64,000 nt of DNA from Caldimonas caldifontis (GCF_002930615.1 NZ_PSNX01000003.1:186001-250000); one strand, 5' to 3'. Positions 8,765 to 17,363 are shown, counted from the stretch's first letter. Translations and numbers: made by a program. The notes: generated by a model not told the origin, from the letters alone.

Positions 8765-8777
8765 GTATACTGTATAC
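8765..8777. promoter_or_regulatory. Candidate GntR operator for the ferredoxin operon
   Basis: GTATAC-T-GTATAC is a perfect 6+1+6 inverted repeat and the best member of the set. It lies 41 bp upstream of the ferredoxin ATG in a 277-bp divergent intergenic region. Confidence 0.7.
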
Positions 8778-8930
8778 TGATATCCAATTCCAGATCAAGC
8801 CCCTCGAACGCCCTCGGCATCGGGGCTTACCCGAGCGCCGCCCCTCCTCGACCCCGTGCGGACTGCGCGCAGCAGGCGGGCCCATCCGGCCGCCCTCGGG
8901 ACAACCCGGGTGTTGACTTTCCGGTATTCG

Positions 8931-8943
8931 GTATACCGTATCC
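8931..8943. promoter_or_regulatory. Candidate GntR operator for the diiron oxidase operon
   Basis: GTATAC-C-GTATCC differs from the perfect palindrome at one position. It overlaps a second half site GGTATTC just upstream. It ends 57 bp before the ATG of the HDO-like gene. TTGACT at 8914-8919 could be part of the promoter. Confidence 0.65.
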
Positions 8944-9000
8944 ATTGACACGTATCATGTCACCGTTCCCGCCGCCCTTCACCCCTCACAGGAGCCCGAG

Positions 9001-9726
9001 ATGTCCCGACTGATGAACCGCGACGAATTCCGCACCGCCCTTGAAGAAGCCATCAAGGGCAAGAGCGCCAACAAGGCCCCCTTCAGCATCGCCTGGGCCA
9101 CCGGCCAGCTCAGCCGCGAGCACCTGGCCCGCTGGGCCGAGAACCACTACCACTACGTGGGCCCCTTTGCCGACTACCTGGCCTACATCTACGCGCGCAC
9201 GCCCGACCACATGACCGAGGCCAAGGACTTCCTGCTGGCCAACATGTACGAGGAGGAGATCGGCGGCGACCGTCACACCGACCTGCTGATCCGCTTCGCC
9301 GAAGCCTGCGGCACGACACGCGAGCGTGTGATCGACCCCGACAACATGTCGCCCACCACACGCGGGCTGCAGAGCTGGTGCTATGCGGTGGCCATGCGCG
9401 AGGACCCGGTCGTGGCCGTGGCCGGCCTCGTGGTGGGCCTGGAGTCGCAGGTGCCCTCGATCTACCGCAAGCAGACGCCCATCCTGCGCGAGAAGTACGG
9501 CTTCAGCGACGAGGAGGTCGAGTTCTTCGACCTGCACATCGTCTCCGACGAAATCCATGGCGAGCGCGGCTACCAGATCGTGCTGGAGCACGCCAACACG
9601 CCCGAGCTGCAGCAGCGCTGCCTGAAGATCTGCGAGATCGGCGCGCAGATGCGCCTGCTTTACACGACGGCCCTGTACCACGACTACGTCGCCAAGGACA
9701 TCCCCAACCTGGCGCTGGCCGCCTGA
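9001..9726 (+). CDS. Heme-oxygenase-like diiron oxidase (HDO; PqqC/TenA/CADD-like)
   Basis: This 241-residue, all-helical protein of the iron-containing redox superfamily is probably the oxygenase of the cluster. Diiron ligands can be assigned as E85 and H92 (EEEIGGDRH, spacing E-x6-H), E148 (GLESQVP), and H179-x3-D183-x2-H186 (HIVSDEIH). This spacing matches the set described for chlamydial CADD (E81, H88, E142, H174, D178, H181). It would not fit a cofactorless TenA or PqqC. AGGAG precedes the ATG. It heads an operon with aldehyde dehydrogenase, GlcG-like protein, reductase and SDR. The substrate is unknown; known HDOs oxidise amines, amino acids or fatty acids. Confidence 0.85.
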   Translation: MSRLMNRDEFRTALEEAIKGKSANKAPFSIAWATGQLSREHLARWAENHYHYVGPFADYLAYIYARTPDHMTEAKDFLLANMYEEEIGGDRHTDLLIRFAEACGTTRERVIDPDNMSPTTRGLQSWCYAVAMREDPVVAVAGLVVGLESQVPSIYRKQTPILREKYGFSDEEVEFFDLHIVSDEIHGERGYQIVLEHANTPELQQRCLKICEIGAQMRLLYTTALYHDYVAKDIPNLALAA

Positions 9727-9799
9727 GCCCCGCCGGCTGCGGCCGCCCGGCCGCGGCCCGTCCCTGTTGCCTGCCCCAGCCCCCCCGACGAGCCCGAGC

Positions 9800-11257
9800 A
9801 TGTCCCAGCCCATCGAAGAGTTCCTCAACCACATCAACGGTGAATGGGTGCGCAGCCTGAGCGGCCGCACCTTCGACAACGTCAACCCGGCGGACACGCG
9901 CGAGGTGGTGGGTCGCTTCCAGGCCTCGGCCTCGGCCGATGCCGAAGCGGCCGTGGCCGCCGCCTCGGCGGCCTTCGACGGCTGGCGCAGGACACCCATC
10001 GGCAAACGCGCGAAGATCCTCAATGCCGCAGCCGACTACCTGGAAGCCCACGCCGCGCGCTTTGGCGAAGAACTCACGCGCGAGGAGGGCAAGTCCGTGG
10101 CGCTGGCCAAGGACGAGTTCCTGCGTGCGGCCCAGACCTTCCGCTTCTACGCGATCGAAGGCCAGACCTTCGGTGGCGAGACCTATCCGCAGGACGACCC
10201 CGGCATGATGGTCTACAGCGTGCGCGAGCCGCTGGGGGTTGTCTCGGTGATCTCGCCCTGGAACTTCCCTGCCTCGATCCCGGCGCGCAAGATCGCCCCG
10301 GCGCTGATCACCGGCAACACCGTGGTCTTCAAGCCCTCGTCGGACGCCCCGCTGTCGGGGCTGCGGCTGGCCGAGGCCCTGGTGCAGGCCGGCCTGCCCA
10401 AGGGGGTGCTGAACTTCCTCACCGGCCGAGCCGGCGACGTGGGTCCGGTCATCACCACCTCCCAGGCCGTGCGGGCCATCTCCTTCACCGGCTCCACCCA
10501 GGCCGGCGAGTCGATCCACCGCACCGTGCACCTCACCACGCGGCTGCAGATGGAGCTGGGCGGCAAGAACCCGCTGATCGTGATGGAAGATGCCGACCTC
10601 GACCAGGCCGTGGAGCTCACCATCAAGGGCGGTTTCTCGCTGACCGGCCAGGCCTGCACCGGCACCAGCCGTGTGATCGTGATGCGCGAGGTCCGCGAGG
10701 CCTACACCCAGCGGCTCGTCGAGCGCGTCCAGCAGCTCAGGATCGGCCCGGGCTTGACCCCCGGCATGGACCTGGGCCCGCTGGCCACGGCCAAGCAGCT
10801 CGACACCGTGCTGGGCTACATCGAGCTCGGCAAGCGCGAAGCCCGGCTGCTTTGCGGCGGCCAACGCCTGGGCGGCAGCGTCTACGAGCATGGCTATTAC
10901 GTGGCGCCGGCGGTCTTCGACAACGTCACCCCGGCCATGCGCATCGCCCGCGAGGAAATCTTCGGGCCGGTGATCGCGGTGATCGAAGCCGAGAGCTTCG
11001 ACGACGCGATGGCCAAGGCCAACGACACCGAGTACGGCCTGTCGGCTGCGATCGCCACGCGCAACCCGCGCTACATGCAAGCCTTTGCTGACGACATCCA
11101 GTCGGGCACGGTCAAGATCAATCGCACCACCACCGGCAACCTGGTGAACGCGCCCTTCGGCGGCGTCAAGCACTCCAGCACCTCGACCTTCCGCGAGTCG
11201 GGCCGCGTCGGCCTGGAGTTCTTCACCCAGACCAAGGTGGTCTACCGCGGCCTGTGA
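9800..11257 (+). CDS. NAD(P)-dependent aldehyde dehydrogenase
   Basis: This 485-residue enzyme of the ALDH superfamily oxidises an aldehyde to the acid. The general base is E252 (MELGGKNP) and the catalytic cysteine is C286 (GQACTGTSR). The Rossmann region VISPWNFPASIPARKIAPAL is also present. The variant around the cysteine and the NPADTREVVGRF start resemble alpha-ketoglutarate semialdehyde dehydrogenases. Substrate specificity cannot be fixed, however. It lies 73 bp after the diiron oxidase and may process an aldehyde released by it. ATG at 9800 fits the family N-terminus. Confidence 0.93.
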   Translation: MSQPIEEFLNHINGEWVRSLSGRTFDNVNPADTREVVGRFQASASADAEAAVAAASAAFDGWRRTPIGKRAKILNAAADYLEAHAARFGEELTREEGKSVALAKDEFLRAAQTFRFYAIEGQTFGGETYPQDDPGMMVYSVREPLGVVSVISPWNFPASIPARKIAPALITGNTVVFKPSSDAPLSGLRLAEALVQAGLPKGVLNFLTGRAGDVGPVITTSQAVRAISFTGSTQAGESIHRTVHLTTRLQMELGGKNPLIVMEDADLDQAVELTIKGGFSLTGQACTGTSRVIVMREVREAYTQRLVERVQQLRIGPGLTPGMDLGPLATAKQLDTVLGYIELGKREARLLCGGQRLGGSVYEHGYYVAPAVFDNVTPAMRIAREEIFGPVIAVIEAESFDDAMAKANDTEYGLSAAIATRNPRYMQAFADDIQSGTVKINRTTTGNLVNAPFGGVKHSSTSTFRESGRVGLEFFTQTKVVYRGL

Positions 11258-11289
11258 GCCGCGACCCCATTCTTTCGAAGGACAGGCTC

Positions 11290-11766
11290 ATGAAAACCTC
11301 TCTCAAGCTCCAGCTCGACGAAGCCCGCCAGATGGCCCGAGCCGCGCTCGCCAAGGCCGCCGAGATCGGCGTGCCCGAGACGGTGTGCATCACCGATGAA
11401 GGGGGCTTTCCCCTCGTGCTCGAGCGCATGGACGGCGCCCGCGTGACGGGCCCGCAGATCGCCTGGAACAAGGCCTTCACCGCCGCCGGCCACAAGCGTT
11501 CGACCCACCTGTTCAACACCGCGCCCAACGGCCCTGCGCTGCCCGGCAATGAGGCGTTTGGCATCCAGTGGAGCTTCGAGGGCAAGTTCGCCGTCTTCGT
11601 TGGCGGCTTCCCCATCGTCGTCAACGGCGAAGTGGTGGGGGGCGTGGGCCTGAGCGGCGGCAACGGCGAGCAGGACACCCAGTGCGGCCTGGCCGCGCTG
11701 CAGGCGCTCAAGGAGCTGCTGGGCGCCAGCCACGAGGTGGTCGTCCAGGCCGACATCAAGAAGTGA
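11290..11766 (+). CDS. GlcG/HbpS family (DUF336) heme-binding-like protein
   Basis: This 158-residue protein is typical of the GlcG/HbpS fold. Motifs are ITDEGGFPLVLERMDGA, WNKAFTAAGHKRST, and GGFPIVVNGEVVGGVGLSGG. Members occur in many catabolic operons, bind heme or small ligands, and are mostly of unclear function. An AAGGA sequence precedes ATG 11290. The gene sits between the aldehyde dehydrogenase and the ferredoxin reductase. No signal peptide is visible, so it should be cytoplasmic. Confidence 0.88.
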   Translation: MKTSLKLQLDEARQMARAALAKAAEIGVPETVCITDEGGFPLVLERMDGARVTGPQIAWNKAFTAAGHKRSTHLFNTAPNGPALPGNEAFGIQWSFEGKFAVFVGGFPIVVNGEVVGGVGLSGGNGEQDTQCGLAALQALKELLGASHEVVVQADIKK

Positions 11767-11782
11767 ACGCCCGGAGACGAGC

Positions 11783-12778
11783 ATGAGCCATCGTGTGCTG
11801 TGGCTGGAAACCGGCCAGACCTTCGAGGTCGAGCCCGGCGAGGCCGTGCTCACCGCGGCCCTGCGCTGCGACGTGGGCCTGCCGCACGAGTGCCAGTTCG
11901 GCGGCTGCGGGAGCTGCCGCGTCCGGCTCGTCGACGGCCGCGTGGACTACGACGAGCCGCCCCTGGGCCTGAGCGAGGAAGAGGCCGCCGAAGGCTACGC
12001 CCTGATGTGCCGGGCCCGGCCGCAGGGCGACCTCGTCATCAGCGTGCCTCGGCCCGATGCCTGCTCGCAGCCCACGCGCATGCGCGCCACCGTGGCGGGC
12101 CTGCGCCCGCTGGCGCGCGAGGTGCTGCATCTGGAGCTGCGACTGCCCGAGGAAGCCGGCCTCGTCTACCGGCCGGGCCAGTACATGAACGTGCTGCTCG
12201 ACGACGGTCGTCACCGCAGCTTCTCGATGGCCTCGCGCCCCAACGGCGCGCGGGTGGACTTCCATGTGCGCCGCATTCCGGGCGGCCGTTTCACCGACCG
12301 GCGCCTGGCCGCCCTGCGCGAAGGCGAGAGCCTCGAGGTCGAGATCCCGCTGGGCAGCTTCCGCTACCACGCCGAGGACGATCGGCCGCTGGTGATGGTG
12401 GCCACAGGCACGGGGCTCGCGCCGATCAAGAGCATGCTGGAGTCGCTGATGGACAGCGACGACTGCCCGCCGGTCAGCCTGTACTGGGGCATGCGCACCG
12501 AAGACGAGCTCTACCTGCACGACGAGATCCAGACCTGGGCCGAGCGGCTCTACGACTTCCACTACGTGCCCGTGCTGTCGCGGGCCGGGGACGGCTGGAA
12601 GGGCCGCCGCGGGCACGTGCAGCAGGCCGTGCTGGCCGATCTGGGCGACCTGTCGGAGCATGCCGTGTACCTGTGCGGCTCGCCTGCGATGATCGCCGAC
12701 GCGAAGACCGCCTTCGTCGCCCGCGGCGCCAGCCTGGATCACCTCTACACCGACAGCTTCGTCTTCCAGAGCGCCTGA
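11783..12778 (+). CDS. Ferredoxin-fused flavin reductase (class IB oxygenase reductase type)
   Basis: This 331-residue three-domain electron-transfer protein resembles benzoate or phenol oxygenase reductases. The N-terminal [2Fe-2S] domain has ligands C37, C42, C45 and C76. The FAD domain follows with RHRSFSMAS. The NAD(P)H domain has ATGTGLAPIKSML and CGSPAMI. It should pass electrons from NAD(P)H to an oxygenase directly or through the two separate ferredoxins. Its presence argues that the diiron oxidase of this operon is a reductase-fed oxygenase. ATG 11783 is 16 bp after the GlcG stop. Confidence 0.92.
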   Translation: MSHRVLWLETGQTFEVEPGEAVLTAALRCDVGLPHECQFGGCGSCRVRLVDGRVDYDEPPLGLSEEEAAEGYALMCRARPQGDLVISVPRPDACSQPTRMRATVAGLRPLAREVLHLELRLPEEAGLVYRPGQYMNVLLDDGRHRSFSMASRPNGARVDFHVRRIPGGRFTDRRLAALREGESLEVEIPLGSFRYHAEDDRPLVMVATGTGLAPIKSMLESLMDSDDCPPVSLYWGMRTEDELYLHDEIQTWAERLYDFHYVPVLSRAGDGWKGRRGHVQQAVLADLGDLSEHAVYLCGSPAMIADAKTAFVARGASLDHLYTDSFVFQSA

Positions 12779-12790
12779 AGGAGGCCGTGC

Positions 12791-13570
12791 ATGGACCTGG
12801 GCATCGAGGGGCGGCGTGCGCTCGTCTTCGGCGGCAGCAAGGGCATGGGCCGCGCCTGTGCGCGGCACCTGGCCCAGGCCGGCGTGCAGGTGTGCATCGC
12901 CGCCCGCACCGAGGCGACCCTGGTCGAGGCGGCCTGCGCGCTGGCCGCCGACACCGGCCGCACGGTGGACTGGGTGGTGGCCGACATCACCACCGAAGCC
13001 GGGCGCGATGCTGCCCTGGCGGCCTGCCCCGCGCCAGACATCCTCGTCAACAACGCCGACGGCTTCCCGCCGGGGGATTTCCGCGAGTGGCTTCCGGCGC
13101 AGTGGCATGCCGCGCTGGACGCGATGATGGTCGGCCCAATCGAGATGATCCGACGCACCGTGGATCCGATGATGGAACGGCGCTTCGGGCGCATCGTCAA
13201 CATCGTCTCGCGCAGCGTGAAGTCACCGCACCTGGAGCTCGGCCTGTCCAGCGGCGCGCGCTCGGGCCTGGTGGGCTTCTCGGTGGCGTTGGCCAAGCAC
13301 ACGGTGCGCCACAACGTCACCCTCAACAACCTGCTGCCCGGGGTGTTCGCCACCGATGCGCAGCGCCGCCATGTGCACAAGCTTTCGCAAACGAGCGGCC
13401 GCCCGTTCGAGGAGATCTGGGCCGAGCGCGAGCGGAGCAACCCCGCCCGGCGCTTTGGCGACCCCGAGGAGATCGGCGCGTGGTGCGCCTTCCTCGCCTC
13501 GCAACACGCCGGCTACATGACCGGTCAGAGCCTTCTCGTGGACGGCGGGGACTATCCCGGCATCTATTGA
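12791..13570 (+). CDS. Atypical short-chain dehydrogenase/reductase lacking Tyr-x3-Lys
   Basis: This 259-residue SDR-fold protein has the nucleotide motif GGSKGMGRA near residue 16 and an NNAD variant of the NNAG motif. The C-terminal DPEEIGAWCAFLASQ and GQSLLVDGG are normal for FabG-like SDRs. Where the catalytic YxxxK is expected the sequence is LGLSSGARSGLVGF, so both tyrosine and lysine are replaced (S and R). This subclass is known among FabG-like proteins and its chemistry is unclear. It follows the reductase by 12 bp. Its last bases overlap the convergent hydrolase gene. Confidence 0.88.
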   Translation: MDLGIEGRRALVFGGSKGMGRACARHLAQAGVQVCIAARTEATLVEAACALAADTGRTVDWVVADITTEAGRDAALAACPAPDILVNNADGFPPGDFREWLPAQWHAALDAMMVGPIEMIRRTVDPMMERRFGRIVNIVSRSVKSPHLELGLSSGARSGLVGFSVALAKHTVRHNVTLNNLLPGVFATDAQRRHVHKLSQTSGRPFEEIWAERERSNPARRFGDPEEIGAWCAFLASQHAGYMTGQSLLVDGGDYPGIY

Positions 13571-14268
13571 GCTGGAGCGCTCATCGGGCGCGCGGCATGT
13601 CCGGGCCGAAGCCGCTCGATCACCTCGCCGGTGCTCAGCACATCGCCGAAGAACAGCATCCAGTTGTTCAGGCAGTGCTCGTGCTCCTGCGGGGTGACGG
13701 CCGACAGCGCATCGTCCACCATGATGGTGGCGTAGTCCATCATCATCGCGTCGCGCGCGGTGGACTCGCAGCACACGTTGGTCACGGTGCCGCCGATCAG
13801 GACATGTGTGACGCCGCGCGACTTCAGCACCTCGTTCAGCCGGGATGAGCCCGGGACCAGCGCGCTGTAGCAGCGCTTGACCACACGCTCGTCCTCGGGT
13901 GCCGGGCGCAGGCCCGCGGCGATCTCGAAACCCGGCGAGGTGCTGGCCAGCTCGCGCAGCCGGCGCGCGCTGCGCTCGGGGGTGAGCATGTGGGCGTGGT
14001 GGTGGGACCAGAACTCGTCGGCCCCGTCGGCGCTGGTCTGCACCCAGATCACGTGGCCGCCGGCCGCTCGCAGTGCATCGGCCAGGCGGTTGACGGCGGG
14101 GAAGGTCGCGCGCGCCGGGGCGCATTCGCCCAGGTAGCCCGGTTGCGTGTAGTAGTTCTGCAGGTCGATGACCACGAAGGCCGTGCGTTCGGCGACCAGG
14201 GTGTCATAGGGATGCAGCCGGCCCTGCCGAGCCACGACACGGTCGACCACCCACTGTGGGAATTGCAT
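13564..14268 (-). CDS. Isochorismatase-family cysteine hydrolase
   Basis: This 234-residue hydrolase has the family triad: D35 (VVIDLQNYY), K131 (VVKRCYS) and the nucleophile cysteine in TVTNVCCEST (C166). The family includes N-carbamoylsarcosine amidases, maleamate amidases, biuret and ureidoacrylate hydrolases, so an amide or carbamoyl substrate is plausible. It is the last gene of the minus-strand importer operon. It overlaps the end of the SDR gene by 7 bp tail to tail. Together with the OCD-like protein and the glutamyltransferase it hints at a nitrogen-containing substrate for the cluster. Confidence 0.88.
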   Translation of the reverse strand: MQFPQWVVDRVVARQGRLHPYDTLVAERTAFVVIDLQNYYTQPGYLGECAPARATFPAVNRLADALRAAGGHVIWVQTSADGADEFWSHHHAHMLTPERSARRLRELASTSPGFEIAAGLRPAPEDERVVKRCYSALVPGSSRLNEVLKSRGVTHVLIGGTVTNVCCESTARDAMMMDYATIMVDDALSAVTPQEHEHCLNNWMLFFGDVLSTGEVIERLRPGHAARPMSAPAQ

Positions 14269-14286
14269 GTGCGCTGCTCCTTGCGT

Positions 14287-15150
14287 TCAGCGGTAGCGTT
14301 TGGACAGCGCGGACTCGATGCGTGCGATCGCGAGGTACATCACCCCGGACAGCACCCCCAGCACGACGATGGACGTCATCACCACGTTGAGCTTGAAGAC
14401 CTGGCTGCCGTTGACGATCAGGAAGCCCAGCCCCTGGCTGGCCGACTGGAACTCGCCGACGATGACCCCCACCAGGGCCAGGCCGATGTTCATCTTCAGC
14501 GCGGCGATCAGCGTGGGCACGCTGCCGGGCAGCACCACCAGGCGCAGCACCTGCGCGCGGGTTGCGCCCAGCGTGCGGGCGAGCTTGATCTTGTTCGGGT
14601 CGATGCTCTGGAAGCCGTCGTACATCACCATGATCGTCACGAAGACGGCGATCGCCACGGCCATGCCGTACACCGAGTACTCGGACCCGAGCCAGATGTA
14701 GAAGATCGGCACGAAGGCGATCTTGGGCATCGCATTGGCCACGACGAGGAAGGGATCGAGGACCTTGTGCGCAAAGCTCGACCACCACAGCCCGGCGGCC
14801 ACGCCCGTGCCGATGAGCATGCTGAGCATGAAACCGATCAGCGTCGCCTTGAAGGTAGCCCAGGTGTGCCCCAGCAGGTTGCCGCCGTCCAGCAGCTCGA
14901 GGAAGGTGGGCCACAGCGCGCTGGGATAGCTCGTGAGCATGGGATTGACCACGTGCGACTTGGCCAGGATCTCCCACAGCAGCAGGAGGACGCCCAGCAG
15001 CGCGATGCGCGTGGCCAGGATGTAGTGGCGCCGCCGCTGCTCGCGCGCGCGCCAGGCGAGGTAGGCCGCGCTGGGTTCGCGCGACGGGGTGGCCGCCACC
15101 GGGGCCCCGCCGGCCACGGGTGCGGAAGCACTGGAGTTCATCGGTTTCAT
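14287..15150 (-). CDS. NitT/TauT-type ABC transporter permease
   Basis: This 287-residue inner-membrane permease of the SsuC/TauC family has about six helices. It starts with RIALLGVLLLLWEILAK. It carries the EAA-like loop GATRAQVLRLVVLPGSVPTLIAALKMNIGLA near residues 200-230. The ATG at 15148-15150 overlaps the stop of the ATPase gene as ATGA, indicating coupling. A second ATG at 15141 is possible. The family imports sulfonates, nitrate, thiamine precursors, phthalate-like acids and similar small molecules. Confidence 0.9.
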   Translation of the reverse strand: MKPMNSSASAPVAGGAPVAATPSREPSAAYLAWRAREQRRRHYILATRIALLGVLLLLWEILAKSHVVNPMLTSYPSALWPTFLELLDGGNLLGHTWATFKATLIGFMLSMLIGTGVAAGLWWSSFAHKVLDPFLVVANAMPKIAFVPIFYIWLGSEYSVYGMAVAIAVFVTIMVMYDGFQSIDPNKIKLARTLGATRAQVLRLVVLPGSVPTLIAALKMNIGLALVGVIVGEFQSASQGLGFLIVNGSQVFKLNVVMTSIVVLGVLSGVMYLAIARIESALSKRYR

Positions 15151-15962
15151 CCTTCCACGTGGACGTCGAGTTCGTCCCACAGGGTCGCGAAATAGGCGTT
15201 GAATTCGGGCAGCGAGCGCACCTCGAAGGGGCTGGGGCGCCGGCCTTCGCAGCTCGGGAAGTGCATGCGGTGCTCGGACTTGATGCGCCCCGGCCGGCGC
15301 GACAGCACGACCACGCGGTCGGTCATCGCGATGGCCTCGCCGATGTCGTGCGTGACCAGCACCACCGACTTGCCCTCCTCTCGCAGTACCTCGACCACTT
15401 CATCGGCAATCGCCAGGCGGGTCTGGGAGTCGAGGGCCGAGAAGGGTTCGTCGAGCAGTACGACATCCGGATCGGTCACAAGCGTGCGAGCCAGAGCGAC
15501 ACGCTGGCGCATCCCGCCCGAGAGCTGGCGTGGGTAGTGATTCAGGAAATCGCCCATGCCGCACTTGTGCAGCAGGTGCGCCGCGCGTTCGCGTGCCTGC
15601 TTCAGGTTGCGCCCCTGGATCTCGGCGCCCAGGACGGCGTTGTCGAGAATAGTGCGCCACTCGAATAGGTAGTCCTGCTGCAACATGTAGCCCACGCGGG
15701 GCGAGGGACCATTCACGCGCTCGCCATGCACCCACACCTCGCCGGACGAGGGCTCCAGGATGCCGGCCATGAGGGACAGCAGGGTGCTCTTGCCGCAGCC
15801 GGACTGACCGATCAGGACCACCGAGAGGTGGATGCGCTCCAGCGCCTGGGTTTCGCCTTCGGGGGTGAAGTAGCGCAGGGAGACGTCGCGAATCTCGATG
15901 CGTGGGGCGCGCTGCGCGGTTTCGCCACCGGCGGTCGGACGGTCAAGTACGGCACTCATCAT
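15147..15962 (-). CDS. NitT/TauT-type ABC transporter ATPase (short deletion before Walker A)
   Basis: This 271-residue ATPase has Walker A GQSGCGKST, the Q-loop MLQQDYL, signature LSGGMRQRVALARTL, Walker B DVVLLDEPFSALD and the H-loop VLVTHDIGEA. Immediately before Walker A the sequence reads RIHLSVVLIGQSG. Relatives have about six more residues there, including a GEF motif that forms a beta strand. An in-frame loss of roughly 15-18 bp is therefore likely. Whether the protein still works is uncertain. The start overlaps the end of the binding-protein gene (ATG at 15962 or 15959). Confidence 0.85.
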   Translation of the reverse strand: MMSAVLDRPTAGGETAQRAPRIEIRDVSLRYFTPEGETQALERIHLSVVLIGQSGCGKSTLLSLMAGILEPSSGEVWVHGERVNGPSPRVGYMLQQDYLFEWRTILDNAVLGAEIQGRNLKQARERAAHLLHKCGMGDFLNHYPRQLSGGMRQRVALARTLVTDPDVVLLDEPFSALDSQTRLAIADEVVEVLREEGKSVVLVTHDIGEAIAMTDRVVVLSRRPGRIKSEHRMHFPSCEGRRPSPFEVRSLPEFNAYFATLWDELDVHVEG

Positions 15963-16996
15963 TGGGCCTTTGCAGTGAAGTCGGTTACGACCACCTGCTC
16001 GTACTTGACGCGCTTGGCCGCATCTAGCACGCCGCTGGCCACCAGCATGTCCTGCAAGGTGTCGATGGCAAAGCGTTCGACGGTCGGGTTGGTCTTCCAC
16101 AAGCCGATGTCGCGGTAGCGGTCAATGGCAGCCACCAGTTCGACCGTGCCCATACCAGGGAAGAATTCGGCGATATGCTTGGCCAAGTCAGCCGCCGGAG
16201 CTGTGGCCACGTACTTCTGGGCGCGCACGATGGCATTTGTCCAGGCCTGGGCCACCTGGGGATTGCGCTTCAGGAAGGGGTCGGTGGCGGTGAAGACGGT
16301 GTAGTCCACCGCGCCGACCTCCCGACCGATCGACGCCACCACGAAGCCCTTGCCATTCTTCTCGAGCACTGTGGCTTCAGGCTCGAGGAAGATGGCGTAG
16401 TCCGTCTGCCCGGCCATCCAGGCCCCGGTGCGTGCAGCCGCGCCGATGTTGTTGACGATGCGCAGATCCTTCTTCGGGTCGATGCCATGCTTGCGCATCG
16501 CTGTCTCGAGGAAAACGTCGGGGTTGGAACCGGGACGAAAGCCCATGACGGCCTTGCCCTTGAGCTGGCCCCATTCGAACTTGGCCGCGGGCTTTTCACG
16601 GGCGACCAGCAGGAAGCCATCGGTGGCGGTGAGGCCGGAGAAGATCTTGGGCTTGACCGGCGATTCGCTGTTGGCGACATAAATAGACGCCTCCGGGCCG
16701 ATCAGCACAATGTCGGCGCTGCCCGATAGCAGCGCGGCCATGCCCTTGTCGGTGCCCTGGGAGGTTTTCATCGACACGTCAAGGCCAGCTTCACGGAAGT
16801 AGCCTTGGTTCAGCGCCACGTACGTGGGCAGATAGAGCACCGAGCGCACCACTTCCTCATAGCGCACCTTGGTGGGGGACGCGACGGACTGTGCAGCCAC
16901 GGTGCAAGCCAGGCCCAGCCCCGCTGCAGCCATGCCAAGCCGCAGCAGCAAGCGGGACCACAAGGGACGGGGGGATGGGGTGGACTCAGAAGACAT
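15959..16996 (-). CDS. NitT/TauT-type ABC transporter substrate-binding protein
   Basis: This 345-residue periplasmic receptor of the SsuA/TauA/NMT1 type has a signal peptide (LGMAAAGLGLACTVAAQ). Core motifs include LYLPTYVALNQGYFREAGLDV and the ligand-domain blocks GSADIVLIGPEAS, KAVMGFRPGSNPDV and GAWMAGQTDYAIFLEP. It is the first gene of the importer operon and has an AGGAG before ATG 16996. Two GntR-type palindromes lie 53 and 144 bp upstream. The ligand is unknown and should be the cluster's growth substrate. Confidence 0.92.
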   Translation of the reverse strand: MSSESTPSPRPLWSRLLLRLGMAAAGLGLACTVAAQSVASPTKVRYEEVVRSVLYLPTYVALNQGYFREAGLDVSMKTSQGTDKGMAALLSGSADIVLIGPEASIYVANSESPVKPKIFSGLTATDGFLLVAREKPAAKFEWGQLKGKAVMGFRPGSNPDVFLETAMRKHGIDPKKDLRIVNNIGAAARTGAWMAGQTDYAIFLEPEATVLEKNGKGFVVASIGREVGAVDYTVFTATDPFLKRNPQVAQAWTNAIVRAQKYVATAPAADLAKHIAEFFPGMGTVELVAAIDRYRDIGLWKTNPTVERFAIDTLQDMLVASGVLDAAKRVKYEQVVVTDFTAKAQ

Positions 16997-17049
16997 GGCG
17001 CTCTCACTCCTGTGCTGTGGTGGTTCGAACCCCGGGAGGCGGGATCGAG

Positions 17050-17062
17050 AAATACTGTATGC
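17050..17062. promoter_or_regulatory. Candidate GntR operator, importer-proximal
   Basis: AAATAC-T-GTATGC is a degenerate copy of the GNATAC-N-GTATNC palindrome, 53 bp upstream of the binding-protein ATG. It lies in the 433-bp divergent control region 16997-17429, which otherwise holds no gene. Confidence 0.5.
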
Positions 17063-17140
17063 AACATGTGTGCCGCGAGGGTGCGGGGCGAACTTTTGAA
17101 GGGGCCGGCACCTCAACGTCCCCGGCAGAAAGCTTAAACG

Positions 17141-17153
17141 GAATACAGTATTC
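17141..17153. promoter_or_regulatory. Candidate GntR operator, middle of the divergent region
   Basis: GAATAC-A-GTATTC is a perfect 13-bp inverted repeat, the same type as the other sites. It lies between the importer and permease operons. Confidence 0.65.
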
Positions 17154-17363
17154 ATTCTCTAGGGATTGCCCTCCCTCAAGCAGACATCACCGCGCGCAGC
17201 CCTCCAACAGGGCGCCGCGCCGCACATGAACTGAGCTCGGGGGATCAAAAAGCGCCCTGTTTCGGTGCATTCTGCTCGATCTGAGCCGACTGATCGCTTC
17301 GGGGAAGCCCTTGAACCTCGCGTTTACCCTGTGGCATGAGCCTTGCTGAGGATCAATACTTCT

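Noticed and set aside
9001-9726. The HDO-like gene as thiaminase TenA or PqqC
   Set aside because: It carries a full six-residue diiron site with HDO spacing. No thiamine or PQQ biosynthesis genes are nearby, and it is with oxygenase-type reductase and ferredoxins.
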